The notes beneath the pieces are model-generated. The model saw nothing but the letters and a program-made list of their open reading frames with translations, did no database searches and was not told the origin of the DNA. The position numbers were made by a program, and so were the translations under genes. Positions 1-12,500 of a DNA stretch of 64,000 nt are shown piece by piece (within the stretch, counting starts at the first letter, position 1; each line of letters begins with the position of its first letter). Where the stretch lies: NCBI GenBank assembly GCA_036785705.1, contig JAWUZG010000004.1, positions 8,466,501-8,530,500 on the forward strand. Reading direction: 5' to 3'. Source of the DNA: Acanthornis magna. Its lineage: Eukaryota; Chordata; Aves; Passeriformes; Acanthizidae.

Positions 1-3000
1 ATTACTTATTTATTGAGGAATAAATAGAGAACACCTTTCCTCAAATCCTTCAGGAAAGCTCCTGTAACTGTTATCAAATAGCAATAATAGATCACATTAT
101 TTAAATTCTTGAAAAAACAAGTTCGGATTTTTTGCATTTACTGTACCAAGAAAATGTACATACACTGGGTAATGTAGGCTCACTTCCAGCTCAGAATCTC
201 AGTATGTAAAACTCTAGATATATTTCTTTAAAAACAGATTATCCATGCAATATATCTGTTCTAACTAAATGAGAATCCATAAAATATTCAGCAGAATAAT
301 TATTCTTCAGCCTTGTTCTAAATCCAGTGTAAAGCTGCTCAAATTGGCATAACCTTGCATTTCATTGCAAATTCCCTCATTATAGTTCTGCTTCATAGTT
401 CATGGGGATTGGGTACACTTCAGGACAGAGAGACTGATGAAAATCGTTAAAATAGCAAAAGTTTGATTTCCACATGTAGGACTGCAGCTGTTGGACATTA
501 AACCACAGAGAAAATTACTAGCACAGGTAAGAAATGTAGTGACAGGGAACAATACAGCCTCGAATCACTGGCTATGCACAATTTCACCTTGGGAAATCTA
601 TGGATCTGCTAAACTCATTCCTCTAGGGTTTGCAAAAGTAGTCAAAGCTGAGGTAAAAGCAACTTACACCTCTGTCACCCCATATTTTCCCAGATTTCCC
701 ATGATGACATGATGCTTAAAAAATGCATAAAAATCAAAATAATTGTGATAATACATCCTCTCTTGTAGAAGTCTAGTACTCCTCAGAATTGGGTCTGCGA
801 ACCAGGTTCATGTTCAAGTTTTCTTCGCTTAGGGGGCCTAGGTTGTGTGTTAGGTTTGGTATTTTAGTGAATTATTTCTAGTGTCCCCAACAAAAGTCAC
901 TGAAGACTTTGATGGCCCTCAGGAAGAAATGATGTTCTGAAGGTGAGATGTTTCAATCAAACAGATGAGCTTTCAGTGTAGTCACCCGCACGTAAATGCC
1001 TAATACAGTGTGAGATGCCCAGAATTATCTAAGTCATACACACTGGGCTGGCAGGTATGACACAGATGAAATTATAGAGTAGTAGCATAAGTTCAAATGG
1101 GCTGTAAAGTATCCCTGATGATATTAGAGATACCTCTGTGAAGGCAAACAGAATCCATGATCCCTCATATATATATATATACACACATATGTATCCAGTG
1201 CCATTAGTTATTTGAAGTTATTATCTTACAACCCACCTATGTGATGGAAAAGGCTGACTTTAAAAATATTGTATTTCAGGTTTCTTAAGCTTGAAAATAT
1301 TAATCTTAATTGTCCAATGAATGATACAAGTAGTGAACATAGGTGTGAGAGGACAATCCATTAATACTCCATGCTGGCAAGTATGGAAAATGCTAACTTG
1401 GAGAGACCCTCTTTATATGGGAAATTAGCTTCTGTACATCACTTCAGTTAAAAATTTGGTTTGTAAGCAAGTCAGAAGTAAATCACCCTTACTCAGCAGT
1501 TATTGAAAAAAGTCACCTACATTAGTTGCTGTTGCCTAATGTAGGCTTTTTGGGTTTGTTTTTCTATTTAACAGTAAAATGTCACATATAGACATAGTGT
1601 GAAAACCAAGACTATTTAGTTAAGGTTTTGGTTGTTTGTTTTTTCATGTTTCTACATCTATATATTTTCCAGGATATCAATTAATTTTAAATGGTCATTT
1701 GTTCTGTATGAAAGGTGAAAGACGACTTGCTATAGCAGGCTGAATGAATGAATCCATTTCACAATAGTGTTCTCAAATAGAGATATCTTCTGTGTAAATG
1801 TCCACATCAGAATTATACTTCCAAAGGATTTTCTTGTAGCCAGAGTAGCAAAATCACTGTTTCCAGGACATGACTCATATCATTAAAAAGGTGAAATTTT
1901 AAAAAAGTGTGTTTCTCTCCATTGACTGCAAAAGTGCTTAAAATGACTAGTTCAGACAGAAATACTTACATTGGATAAGATTAATCTCTACCCTTCAATA
2001 AATGCCTAGAAGGAACTGGCCCTACAAACATTTATTTCCAATAACTATGACAGGAATTTAATTTAGAATATAACTGCAAGACTCAAATATGCATTGAACA
2101 AAAAACAATTTCCCTGTTCTGAAATCAAATACTGTTATGATATTCAGAGAGTGGATAATTTGGAGCTTTCAAATGACATGAAAAAGAAGCAAAAGGTATC
2201 TCTTTGTTAACCTAGAGGGAGAAAAAGTATTCAGAAAATTGTAGCTGCAGCTCTTGGTTACCCAAATTTTAGATATGCTAGATTTCAGGGATAAGGAAGC
2301 AATTTAATATAGTAACCTGCAAAATATATCTATATAATTAAACTTCAGAAACTTCAGAATGTGGAATAGGATAATTTAAAAGCATGGGATTGCTGTAATC
2401 AATGGGCATCATTATTCCAGGCCCTTGGGTGGGAAGAGAAAAACTGGAGAAAAGCAGACCCCTCCCACCAGATGGGTCATCTCGTCTAAATGTAGGCATG
2501 TAGAAAAATCACCTGCTTGAAATACATTGTTTTCCTCTTTGATTTATAAAGGTGCCAATCAGAATAACCCAGATTTAGGTACCTAAATTAGTAGAAATGC
2601 CGACAATGAAGTGTAGAAAAATGTCAATAGTATCATCTGTCTAAAACTGTAAATCGGCTTGACTTTCTTATACATTTATCCACATTATTATTTATCTCAC
2701 AAGTAATTTACACCATTTTACATATTCTTTGACAGCTCTATGTATATAGAAAAAGAGATGTATTTTTTTTGAGATCAAATGCAACTTTTGAACTAACATC
2801 TACTGTACAGCTTTTCTGGGTGAACTTTTCTGTTGTTTTCATGCAAGTTCACAGTCTTTGTGCAGTTCTGAACAAGCACTGGATTAATTGTTCTTTTCAT
2901 TATAAATTGTGAATGTTTAGCACATTTTACAATCACAGACCATTTTCTGTGCTCTTTAAAATCAGATGTTTATTTTTTTATTCCATTTTTCAAAATTGTG

Positions 3001-3319
3001 GCTATATTTTACATAAGACATTTTTATGCAACACATGTTAATGTGTCTAGAACCTTGCAGAAAAATACATGCCAGGATTCTGCTGGAATGAGTTTCCAAA
3101 ACACATAATATCTTAAAAATGTATTTTCCATGTCAGGTACTTAACATATTTTTGATTATGTTTAGTTGACTTTAGGAAACTGGTTGAGAGTTATTTAAAA
3201 AGATATAAAGAAAATGAAACCAAGCTTTTCAATAAAATTTTCTTGCTTGACTGCTATCTCTCCCCTCTTCCTTCCTAAAAAGCAATGAAAAGAAAAAGAC
3301 AACAAAAAATAAACAGATA
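1..3319. other. AT-rich non-coding stretch, no gene seen
   Basis: No open frame here exceeds about 73 codons and none has recognisable protein content. I see no transposon I can name. The only structured sequence is a short (AT)n/(AC)n microsatellite near 1167-1192. Single-base runs are common and stop codons are dense in all six frames. The stretch is read as intergenic or intronic DNA. Ancient, highly diverged repeats cannot be excluded without a library search. Confidence 0.7.
1167..1192. repeat. (AT)n/(AC)n microsatellite
   Basis: A short alternating AT run passes directly into three AC units and back to AT. It is a simple sequence repeat and no function is implied. Confidence 0.85.
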
Positions 3320-3960
3320 AGTTCTATGTCCTTTTTAATTTCATTGTACATTCAATAATTTATATTGTCATCAGTTAGAATTAATTGTAAAATTAGAAAT
3401 AGACAAAGACCTGCAACCAAAATTGCACAGAAGTAATTGTTATGCACAGATTGAAGGTCTTCATTAAAGCGGGGGAGAAAGTAATTTTTATAGAATGGTC
3501 TAGTCAACACACAGTGTCAGCAGATTTATGCTAATGAATGACTCATTCTTTAAATAAAATGCTTCTGCCTTCACCTTGCATTCCAAGAAAGCTTGTATCA
3601 AATAATGGCTGCTTGCTTTGCAGAAGAGACTGGAGAATGAGGGACATAATTAAAGCAAGAATGTGCTGCTATGTGATGTGGTTAACAGCATATCATAAAT
3701 ATGAACTTTCCAGTGCTGTCCTATGAGCATGCAACTCTTTGCAGATCTATTATAGGACTTTTGCATCAAATGGCTCCAGTCAGAAGTTTTGAAGCATTAG
3801 TCAAAAACAAAATCAGTATTGAAGAAGTATTTTGGGATGTTGATGTATGAATTTATTCAGTATGGCAAGGAACTACAGAGCAAATTAAGTGTACAACGTT
3901 TTGGAATGTAAGACAATAAATACATTTAAAAATGTATAAATATGGTTGTTAATGCATTCA
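3320..3960. promoter_or_regulatory. Candidate conserved non-coding / enhancer-like block
   Basis: Seen: this segment lacks microsatellites and recognisable transposons. It carries a POU-type octamer variant (ATGCTAAT, 3528-3535) four bases from a perfect AP-1 site (TGACTCA, 3539-3545). A GTTAAC palindrome lies near 3679, and several TAATT/AATTA homeodomain cores lie around 3330-3440. A 62-codon open frame at 3538-3726 looks incidental. Inferred: clustered homeodomain, POU and AP-1 sites in a repeat-free island of a gene-poor region are typical of long-range developmental enhancers. AT-rich DNA produces such motifs by chance, so confidence is low without a cross-species alignment. Confidence 0.25.
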
Positions 3961-4622
3961 ATTAAGCTGTCCTAAGTTTTGCAATAATTGCAGAGCAGTT
4001 TACTGAATGTTATGCTTCTACCATGGTTCCGTTATATCTTGGACATGTATGTATAGAATGCAAGTGAAGACAATAGAGCACAATGTTAAGCTCTTAACCT
4101 GACTTTGTTTGACACAAATTGTTTCTAAGAAATTTGAATCTTGAAAATGTCACTGTGCAAAAATAAATATGCCTGTTTTTATGTGTTGCAGAGGTGATTC
4201 TTTTAAGTGAATATGATAACGCAATTAGAGTTTAGTTTGCATATTTTAAACTTGCCTGTACACTGTTTCACTTGTGTACAATCAAAGGGCAAAAATCTTA
4301 AGACTCCGATAAATATTAATATCTGTTGTTTATCCTTTTCTTAAGTCAGACTATCAAGACTGTAATTGGATGACAAGTAACATAATTAAAAATTCAGACT
4401 TTCAAGTTTTTTTATCACCTTTTCTTGGAAACATAATGAAAGAACTTCTTTCCCTCAAAAATAAAAAAATAAAATCTACATACAGATCTATGTGGTTCAA
4501 GATTTAAGTAGAATAAGATCATGTAGTGTAAGTGAGTCTGGGTGATGTTTGATATGATCAGTAAGAAAATAAATTCTCAGTAGAAAGAAATATACCTGTT
4601 CAGGCAAAACAGCTGTCTCAAA

Positions 4623-4665
4623 TCACACATATTTGAACAATGTTCTTGAATCACGCATATTTGAA
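4623..4665. repeat. Short imperfect direct repeat, 28-bp period
   Basis: The motif ATCACACATATTTGAA recurs once, 28 bp downstream, as ATCACGCATATTTGAA. This is a minor local duplication. Confidence 0.6.
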
Positions 4666-4718
4666 ATGGTTTAGTGTCCAAAATATTAACCTGGAATATA
4701 AAATAAAGCTGTGTTATT

Positions 4719-4750
4719 GGACCTAGGAATAATTAATATTTCCTGGGTCC
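4719..4750 (+). other. Inverted repeat able to form an 11-bp hairpin
   Basis: GGACCTAGGAA and TTCCTGGGTCC flank a 10-base AT-only loop. As RNA from the plus strand every position of the 11-bp stem pairs, one of them as a U-G wobble. As DNA it is a near-palindrome with one mismatch. No surrounding gene or known small RNA family is recognised. It may be chance, a remnant of a small inverted-repeat element, or part of an RNA hairpin. Confidence 0.5.
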
Positions 4751-7700
4751 ACCTGTACATTCCATATTTGTTCTGAATTCATCTTAGAGTGAGACGCAGG
4801 TGCACGCTACTGGCTGGGTAGACAATTCAAATTGACTGAGATTAAACCTATTTGTTTTCCCAGTTTTCCTGTATAATCTGGGAGAATCATGTGTGCTCTG
4901 TTCTTAAAATCCATTCCCTCACTCTGTGAAACATGTATTGTATACTTAACATACACAGGATTAATGAGAAGATACATTAAAATATGTTGAAGAAGATGTG
5001 AGAGGGATGCATGACAGATAGGTTAAAAGTTCTGCCAAAGTCAAATTTGAATAGAGACTCCTGAAGCATAAAGAATGCATGCACTAGAATTTTCATTAAG
5101 TAATTTCAAACTCCTTGGAGAGACAAATACCTTAGACATGAGTGCATCGATAAGCATGGATTTTGAATAACTGATATCAGGCTTTCTAAGGCGGCAGTTT
5201 AAATGCAGAAAGTTTGCTGAGAAGGTACTTCTCCTTAACATTTATCTTAACCTGTTTTGGTTGAGGGGTGAAGTGTCAAAATTCTTTTTTATAAGAGATG
5301 TTCAAAAAAATTTAAGCAAGACATTCCTTTTGTGTTGAGCTGAGTTTAACTTTGGATACAATGAGCCTTTGCCACATAAATTACTCTCCTCATGGTCTCA
5401 GTGTTTCTCCTTAGTAATATGCATTCAAACAATGGGTAATTTTTTATAATTCAAATTCATGAAAAAGAGGTTGTCCAAAGCAACCATACATGCTACATCC
5501 TATTAATTCATGTAATGTTTGATCTCTCAGCACAGTACATGGCCAAACTGTCCAACACATTAACATAACTTTCCAAAAGAAACACAGTAGGGCTTGAGCC
5601 CCAACCGCTGTATTTCAGATCATTAACAAGATCATATAATGAGGGTCTTAGAATAAAAAAACATTGTCTGATAGGAGGAAAGATTTTATTTACTAAACAG
5701 AGATACTGAATTATTTAATAATTTATGGTTCATGAATCGGTGTTGAATCCTCACATGGAAATGTAAGACTTGGGAAGAAATTACATTTGTGCTTTCTTAC
5801 TACTTACAGTTTTATGTGTCTTTTCTTACTTTTCTTTACCCATATTTCATCCTACTCTCAGTTCCAGCTCTCTGTTCCATTCATATGATAATTTTCTTCC
5901 TTCTAATAAATGCTACTGTTTTCTATTTCCCTTCTTTTCCCAATTTATGTCTTATTGTAGCATTCTACCTAATGTCTGGTAATCTAGTTTTTCTTACTGT
6001 TTCGTATTATCATGGGTAGCAATATCTCCTTTGTGTCACATTTAGCTGGAGCACATAGATTTCTTCTTCCTCTCAGTACTTTTCCTTCAATTTCTTTTTT
6101 TTGTGTATGTACATATACATCATCAAGAAGTCCTGCTTACTTTCAAATTGTATTGGAAATTCTTATATTACAGCCATCTATCCTTTAAAAGTCTTTACTT
6201 TTGTCTGATTATAAGCATGGGGAAATTATATTTATTTTTATGATGATGAATTATTAGTAGTATTGGCATACAAAAGAGAAAATAATCACTAATTTTATAG
6301 TCATAAAGGTTTGGTTTTTTGCCTCATACTCTCCAGAGGTAAAAGACTCATGCTACACAACATGTTGCATAATTTCCCTGTCACAAAGATTTTATCAATG
6401 TAAAAAACAGTTGTTATTACTGTGCAGTCTCCTCTGATAATTGTGTTCAATGAAGTTGCAAGGGGTTGGACAGGGAGACAGAATTTGCAAGAGATCCTTG
6501 TTAAGCACAGTCAAACTAAGAACTACAACCACTAGCTAGAAAGAGATGTCAGGAAAAACTGGTAAACAACAAAGTGAAAATAACTAGTTATAGGGTCATA
6601 CTGGGCAGGGAAAAAACACATATAAAGTAGTAAAGAAAAAGAAATGTAGAAAGAGAATAAAATAATATAAGTAGGAGAAGACTAAATTTATGGAACTACC
6701 TTTTAACATGAGTGCTTAGAACTTAAATGGAAAATTGATTAATAAACTCCAAAGGGCATTAATCATACATTATTCCTAGATCATTTCACTTTAACCATGC
6801 TACCACATTTTGGCCAGGCTCCTAATTGTCCTGAGAGAACCCTGCAACCTCAAAAAGTAAATTTTAACAATAGGAGGTACCTAAATATGATGCCATTCTT
6901 TTCAAATCGTAAACATAAATGAAGGTTCTTAATATTATAGCAGACATCTAATAATATTCACAAAGTTCTCTTGTCTTCTTTTTACAACATATAATTTCTG
7001 CTGGAAAAAATGCAGAAAGAAATCACATTTGTGTCTCAATCCTCAATTTCCTTTGTCTGAAGGACCGAAAAAGTGTTACTTTGTGAGTTCATGGTGCTAT
7101 ACTCTCTCTGTAGCCTCATGTTTAACATTTACATTTTCTATACTCATCAAGCTTGCAGCTGGTGCCCAAACCATGATGAGGGGATTTCACAGAACACGAT
7201 CTCGACATTGCTGCATATGTGTCATTAAGCAGCAAAGAATGAAAGGTTCATTGAGCCAGAGAGAGAAAGAGCACCAGTGTGAGAAGGAATATGACTTTCT
7301 AATCTATTAATCTGGGCATCCATCATACAAAATTTCTTGGGTTTAGCTCTGCGTAAAATGTTTCATATATTACATTTTGTAGTTTATGATCCTTTAACAT
7401 TAAAAAGATAATAGGCAAAATAACCATCAATGAAATGCAGTCCTGGATCTTCCCATTTTCAGTACTTCCTCTCAGCTAATTTAGGTAGTTCTGAACACTT
7501 GTATGCTGATTGGCTTTGAACATTTGTAGCTTAGATTGCTGATCCTGGGCAGCTGTAGCTACATGTGCTTATATTTACACCTGTCTGGACAGTTATATTC
7601 TTGCTTTACCTCCTTTAAACTACTTGGAACAAATTGATGAATATAAACCCAGATATTTAACTTCGAGGACGTTTATTAATAGCAGTTCTAAGTCACTTTA

Positions 7701-8258
7701 ACACTGTCCCACAGACCTGCACTTCATCAGAGAAAGTTCATGTATAACCAATACATATTGCATAAATCTGTTCTTAGCAAATGACATAAAACCCCCCTAT
7801 GTTTTCATTGTAGATATGAAGCTTAAAGTTTGTATAATATTAAGTAGTCTGACAATTTCATAAATGGATAAGCACAGGATAAAAATGGCAGCTTAACAAG
7901 TGCAAATATTCCCACTATGAATCTAAAGGATTTTCCAGAATTTTAAAGTTCCAAAGCAATAAAACTGTGGGTAGATTTCTGAACACAAAGATGGTATCTG
8001 TGAAGCAATGGAAATAAATTTCCTTAACTTTATTCAAACTAAAAGAAGATAAGAATGTATTGTACTGAGTACATTTTCATGCGTTTTCTAACCAACACTA
8101 GAAGGATCAGGAAACTGGTAAATCTCTAAAGCAAAGAAAGGTCATTTAAACTGTGAAACCTGGCTAGCAGGTAAAAATATATGTATATATCAAAATGGAA
8201 ATTATTGATTTCTTTACATCAAAATCTCTGATGTCTCTTGTCTATAATGGCAGACAGT

Positions 8259-8537
8259 TGTGGCTAGAGATTTCCCAAGGTTCGCAGAAGCTAGCAGAGA
8301 AAACAGGCAGACGAGCCCAAGGTGGCGAAAAGGGATCTTTATTTACAAAAACCTCTTTATATATCCATTAATAATCTAGCAACTATTGGTCAGCAGGGAA
8401 TCCACCTCCTAAAACCATTGGTCATACCTAATACCAAATACAAAGATTAAAAAAGTACAAGAATGCAGCTTATCTCTATTCTCCCTGAGAAAGAACAGAA
8501 AGATTTCTAAAACAGTGCAACTACAGATAGTGACGCA
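8259..8537 (-). mobile_element. Short solo LTR of an endogenous retrovirus (minus strand)
   Basis: Read on the minus strand the segment has an LTR-type promoter order: two CCAAT boxes (complement at 8417-8421 and 8385-8389), a TATA box (complement of CCTCTTTATATAT at 8352-8364), then a polyadenylation signal (complement of TTTATT at 8338-8343) about 20 bases on. A short U5 follows. The plus-strand ends are TG (8259) and CA (8537), and CAGT flanks both sides (8255-8258 and 8538-8541), a possible 4-bp target duplication. No internal retroviral sequence adjoins it, so it would be a solo LTR. The family is not identified and the exact ends are my best reading. Confidence 0.6.
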
Positions 8538-8714
8538 CAGTGAGTCAAAGTATTAAGCACCTCTAGGGGTTATTTTTTATTTCTGTTGCATATCATATAC
8601 CCCAACTACCTATGTACCTCACTCATGCAGTTTTTATTGGTGTTGATTTTAAAATATAGCCAATTAGTTTAATTCAGAACATTAAAAAACAGAAAATTGG
8701 TGTTTTTTCTTATG

Positions 8715-8752
8715 TCTTCTTTTTCCCCTTTTTTTTTTCCTTCTCCCCCCCC

Positions 8753-8786
<34 letters not shown>

Positions 8787-8790
8787 TTTT
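8715..8790. repeat. Homopyrimidine tract (poly-T/poly-C)
   Basis: Almost unbroken T and C for about 75 bases, including a C run and a final T run of about 20. It is a low-complexity tract that can form triplex DNA in principle. It lies about 180 bp beyond the short LTR and could be a decayed poly-A tail of a minus-strand insertion, but no element body is visible next to it. Confidence 0.8.
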
Positions 8791-9460
8791 GATGGTGGTG
8801 GTGTTATATTGCAAGTCAAAGATCTTCATCAAACAGGCAGACATAAAAGAGAGTCTGTCTGGCCACAGGCAAAGTTCTCCAGAGCCTGATAGATGTCTTC
8901 ATCTGATGCCTGGTACCATTGCACCAAGATACATTTGAGTGATAAATTACAAATAAAAATACAACTCTCAAACTACCTGAAACTGTTTTTGAAGTTTGAT
9001 GAAACCCATGGCTGTATAATGCAAACACAATAGTGATTGATTAAATGTCTCTGGATTGCTCAGTATGATGGTAGAAAGATGTCTAGACCTTTATTAAGTA
9101 ACTCTGGCCTTTGTTTAACAAACAGTTTAAATTAAACTTCAAAGGGCATCTGCTGCTCCTATTATTGGTAAAATAAAGTAACTTTCTGTTGTATCAGAAA
9201 GAAAATCATAGATTACGTAATGGAAATTAGTTGGAAACACACCATCACAGACTTTCAGGTATTCTGAATGTTTCAAAAATGAACCAGAAAACCTTTCTGA
9301 AAGAACATAGAAATGGCTGCACTATTCCTGATGAAAGATCCATTGACTCTCTAATTTTATCTTTGAATAGTGGCCACCACCAGGACTTTTCAAAAAAAGT
9401 TTATGGGGTTATATTGTCATCTACTTTCTGTCACTGCCTGAAAACATCAATAGGCAAAAC

Positions 9461-9500
9461 AAATTTTTGTGTTCTCAAAAAATTTTTTGTGTTCTCAAAA
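9461..9500. repeat. 20-bp tandem duplication
   Basis: Two adjacent 20-bp units share TTTTGTGTTCTCAAAA and differ at one position (19 of 20 identical). The near identity suggests a recent local slippage or duplication event. Confidence 0.85.
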
Positions 9501-12500
9501 AGAAAGGATTCCTGTGTTGTAACAAAGAAAGAATGACTGATCTTTCCTTGACTTCTCAATCTCTTTTCATTTTACTTATTATTTTACATAATTCAGTATC
9601 TTTCATCTTTGGCACCTTTTTTCTTCCAAAAGGGACTAATTTTCTTGTCATTATACAATACTTTGTAGCTTCAGTTATCTTTGTCAGCCTGTTACTACTT
9701 TTTTAAAGGATGTTTTGCTATGTCATGTTAGATGTCATGGCTCCTGAACTGTATCCCGTATTCAAAATCTAAGCATTTCCTGGATGTTCAGTGGCATCAG
9801 TATGTTTGCTATTTTCTCCTCGATTTAGTAGGAAGTTGTGAGATATTTACCTCTCACATGGCTGCACATTATGATGATGTTATTACTGATTTATTTAAAG
9901 AATACAAGACCTCTTTCCTAAGATTAGCTGATTCATAAATGTTTATCATTTGTTTTTAATTAAGACCATTTTCCATACATAATTATATATTTTGACCTTT
10001 AATTTTATCTGTTTTTTTACCAAGTTATTAGAACTCTCAATTCAGGATTTGGTTTTACAGTCAAGCATAATTTTTTATCAGTTGCAAATGTAATGATTCA
10101 CTCATTTTCTTTTTACCCCTGTTGTGATCTTGGTTTCATCCCATGATGGCTTAGTTTCTTTGATAAGTTTTACAATGTCACCTTAAAAGGTTTTGGAAAT
10201 CAAGGTCTGCTTTATCAAAAATAGTCTTTCAAAGAGTTCTAATTTATTTTTCCAGTGTTACTTCCTTTAAAATAAAAGATGTTGACTTTTCCTGATATTT
10301 TTTAAGCTAATAATTTTATTTTTTACCACAATTTTTAACAGCCACAGTTATATAAAACTCAGATCTAATTGTGTGCAGATCTTCATATGCCCCTAAATCT
10401 TCTTACGAACACGTGTATTACTTTTCATGTATCATTCCCAAGGGTAAATTAAAGCCAGTCTTAGTATTTAACAGCATTGTATCTGGCTTCCTTTAACACT
10501 CTGGTGTGAGCACCATTTGCTTCTGGAAATCTGAGTGTTTTACTTTATTGAATAGCACTTGGTCTATCCTGATGTCATTTGTCTTTCATGAAAGTTCTGT
10601 CTCAGTAAAGGAAGAAGTCAATGTGCCAAATTTCCATAACTCCTCCATAAGAAATGTAAATTACTGAAATAGTTCCATTTACTACCAATTTGGAGTATTT
10701 TCACGTTTCTTTCATGTTCTTTTACGTCATGATCATCTGTGCACCTGGTAAATTCTATTATCATTCTTCTGAATCTGAGAAGTTTCAATTTGTTTCTATT
10801 AATAAAGTTTCAGCAAGTATTTTCTCAAAATTTCTTTTGCCCATTTTCATTAAGGATTTATATTTGTTTCTTCTGTTTTCTTTGTTTCGTAATGTCCTTT
10901 ACCAAGTGAAGATATATTTTACTTTACACACATATTTACTTTTTTTTTAGAGATTAGATTTTTTGAGTTGGTTTTGATGGGTGACAAATATTTCCATTGA
11001 CCTCCCAATGCAGTATCTTTAATAAAATGTTTCATTTCACTTTGATTAAAAGTGGTCATATTACATAACTGCTTCTCACTGATATGTTATTAGGCCATTA
11101 GAAAGTCTATTATGAAAATATTATTTTCTCATTCTGCTGCAAATGGCTGATGAATGCCAAGACCAATGGATGTTCTTTCATATGACCTATGAGATACTTA
11201 AGAAATGTCAATAAAACTTGGAGGAAAAGGTGATTTGTGTATTCATTTCCTGAGATTTACTTAACATAGTGTAAATTATGAAAGCATATAATAGTAATAT
11301 TTATGTCCATGTTACTGTTTTTCCTCTTCAATTGTATGAAATTGTCCAGTAACACTGTGGGGATACTGCTTGGTTCAAGTTGGTATGATCAACATTTGAA
11401 AATATTGTATAGATTCAAGTATGTCATCTTTCCCTTTTGTGCTTTACTTTCAGAATTATGCTAAAACTTAAGTATCAATATAATGGCATTAATCCTTGCA
11501 ATAACAATTACCATTTCAAAGGAAAAAGTAAATTTTCAGTAGTAGGCCAAGTACATGTTGATTTCAAATGACAGAACGCTGTAATAGTCACAATGGTTTC
11601 ATAAACCATTGTATCTAAAAGCAGAAAGAATTTTGTTTAATTTTAGCAGAAATTATTAAAAAGGTGCCAACAATGTAAGATAAATGGCTGAAGGCTTTTA
11701 AACCCTAATACAAGACAAATATTGTGGCATGACAACCTTTGCTATCAAAGTTAATAATGAATATTGAACAGGCTTCTGATGCATGAAATACACAATATAT
11801 GGAATTTTAATCTCATTTCAGTCAGTTGCCTTGAACTAAGAAAAGCAAAATATAAATTGAGTAAGACAAGCTCACTACTTATTCTGTGCATGAAAATGAG
11901 CTGGATATGATAAGTTTGATCATAATCTTTTCAATAAATATGCTTATATAAAAACTCATAAGCCCATAAAGATGAGCTTGTATTTTCAAAATTTCAAGAC
12001 CAGTTTCTTAAAATGAATAATAAGATGTCACACAGGGATATATCTGGTGCTACTACAATAGAGAAAAAGTCAAATGTCTCACATTTTTGGTCTGAGAGTG
12101 GGTCTAGTGGATAAAACAGAAGCCTTAGCATTAAAAGACTTACTAAATGTTGTTATGGGAACCATAAGTGGTCTAAGAAAACCAAGTCTTTCTGCACAGT
12201 TTTTTCTTAAGACTGTCTGAGTCTTCCTCACAACATTGCGTTACGTACAGACAGTAGAGAAATGATTATAGAAGTGTAGGAGTGACAATGAATGATCAGG
12301 AAGTGCGGTTATTTAAAATATATAATAAATGAATTATTTTTATTTTTTTTTTAATTTAGACCACTGAAGGAAAAGTTACTGTACTCAAATTCCTTGTACT
12401 TATTTTCTCCTCTAAAACTCCATGTTCCACAATAACCTTCCCTTCTTTTCCTGCTCATTTCTATAGTGTTTCATTTTTCAGCCATATTTTAGTTCATTGA

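Larger units (their letters stand above)
3961..8258. other. AT-rich non-coding stretch, no gene seen
   Basis: Open frames are short (at most 93 codons, 7029-7310) and show no domain, signal or codon bias that would support a gene. A pair of overlapping 70-76 codon frames near 5770-6019 is rich in Phe, Leu and Ser, as expected from T-rich DNA. The stretch holds a near-perfect hairpin at 4719-4750 and a short imperfect direct repeat at 4623-4665. Otherwise I see nothing in it. Confidence 0.7.
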
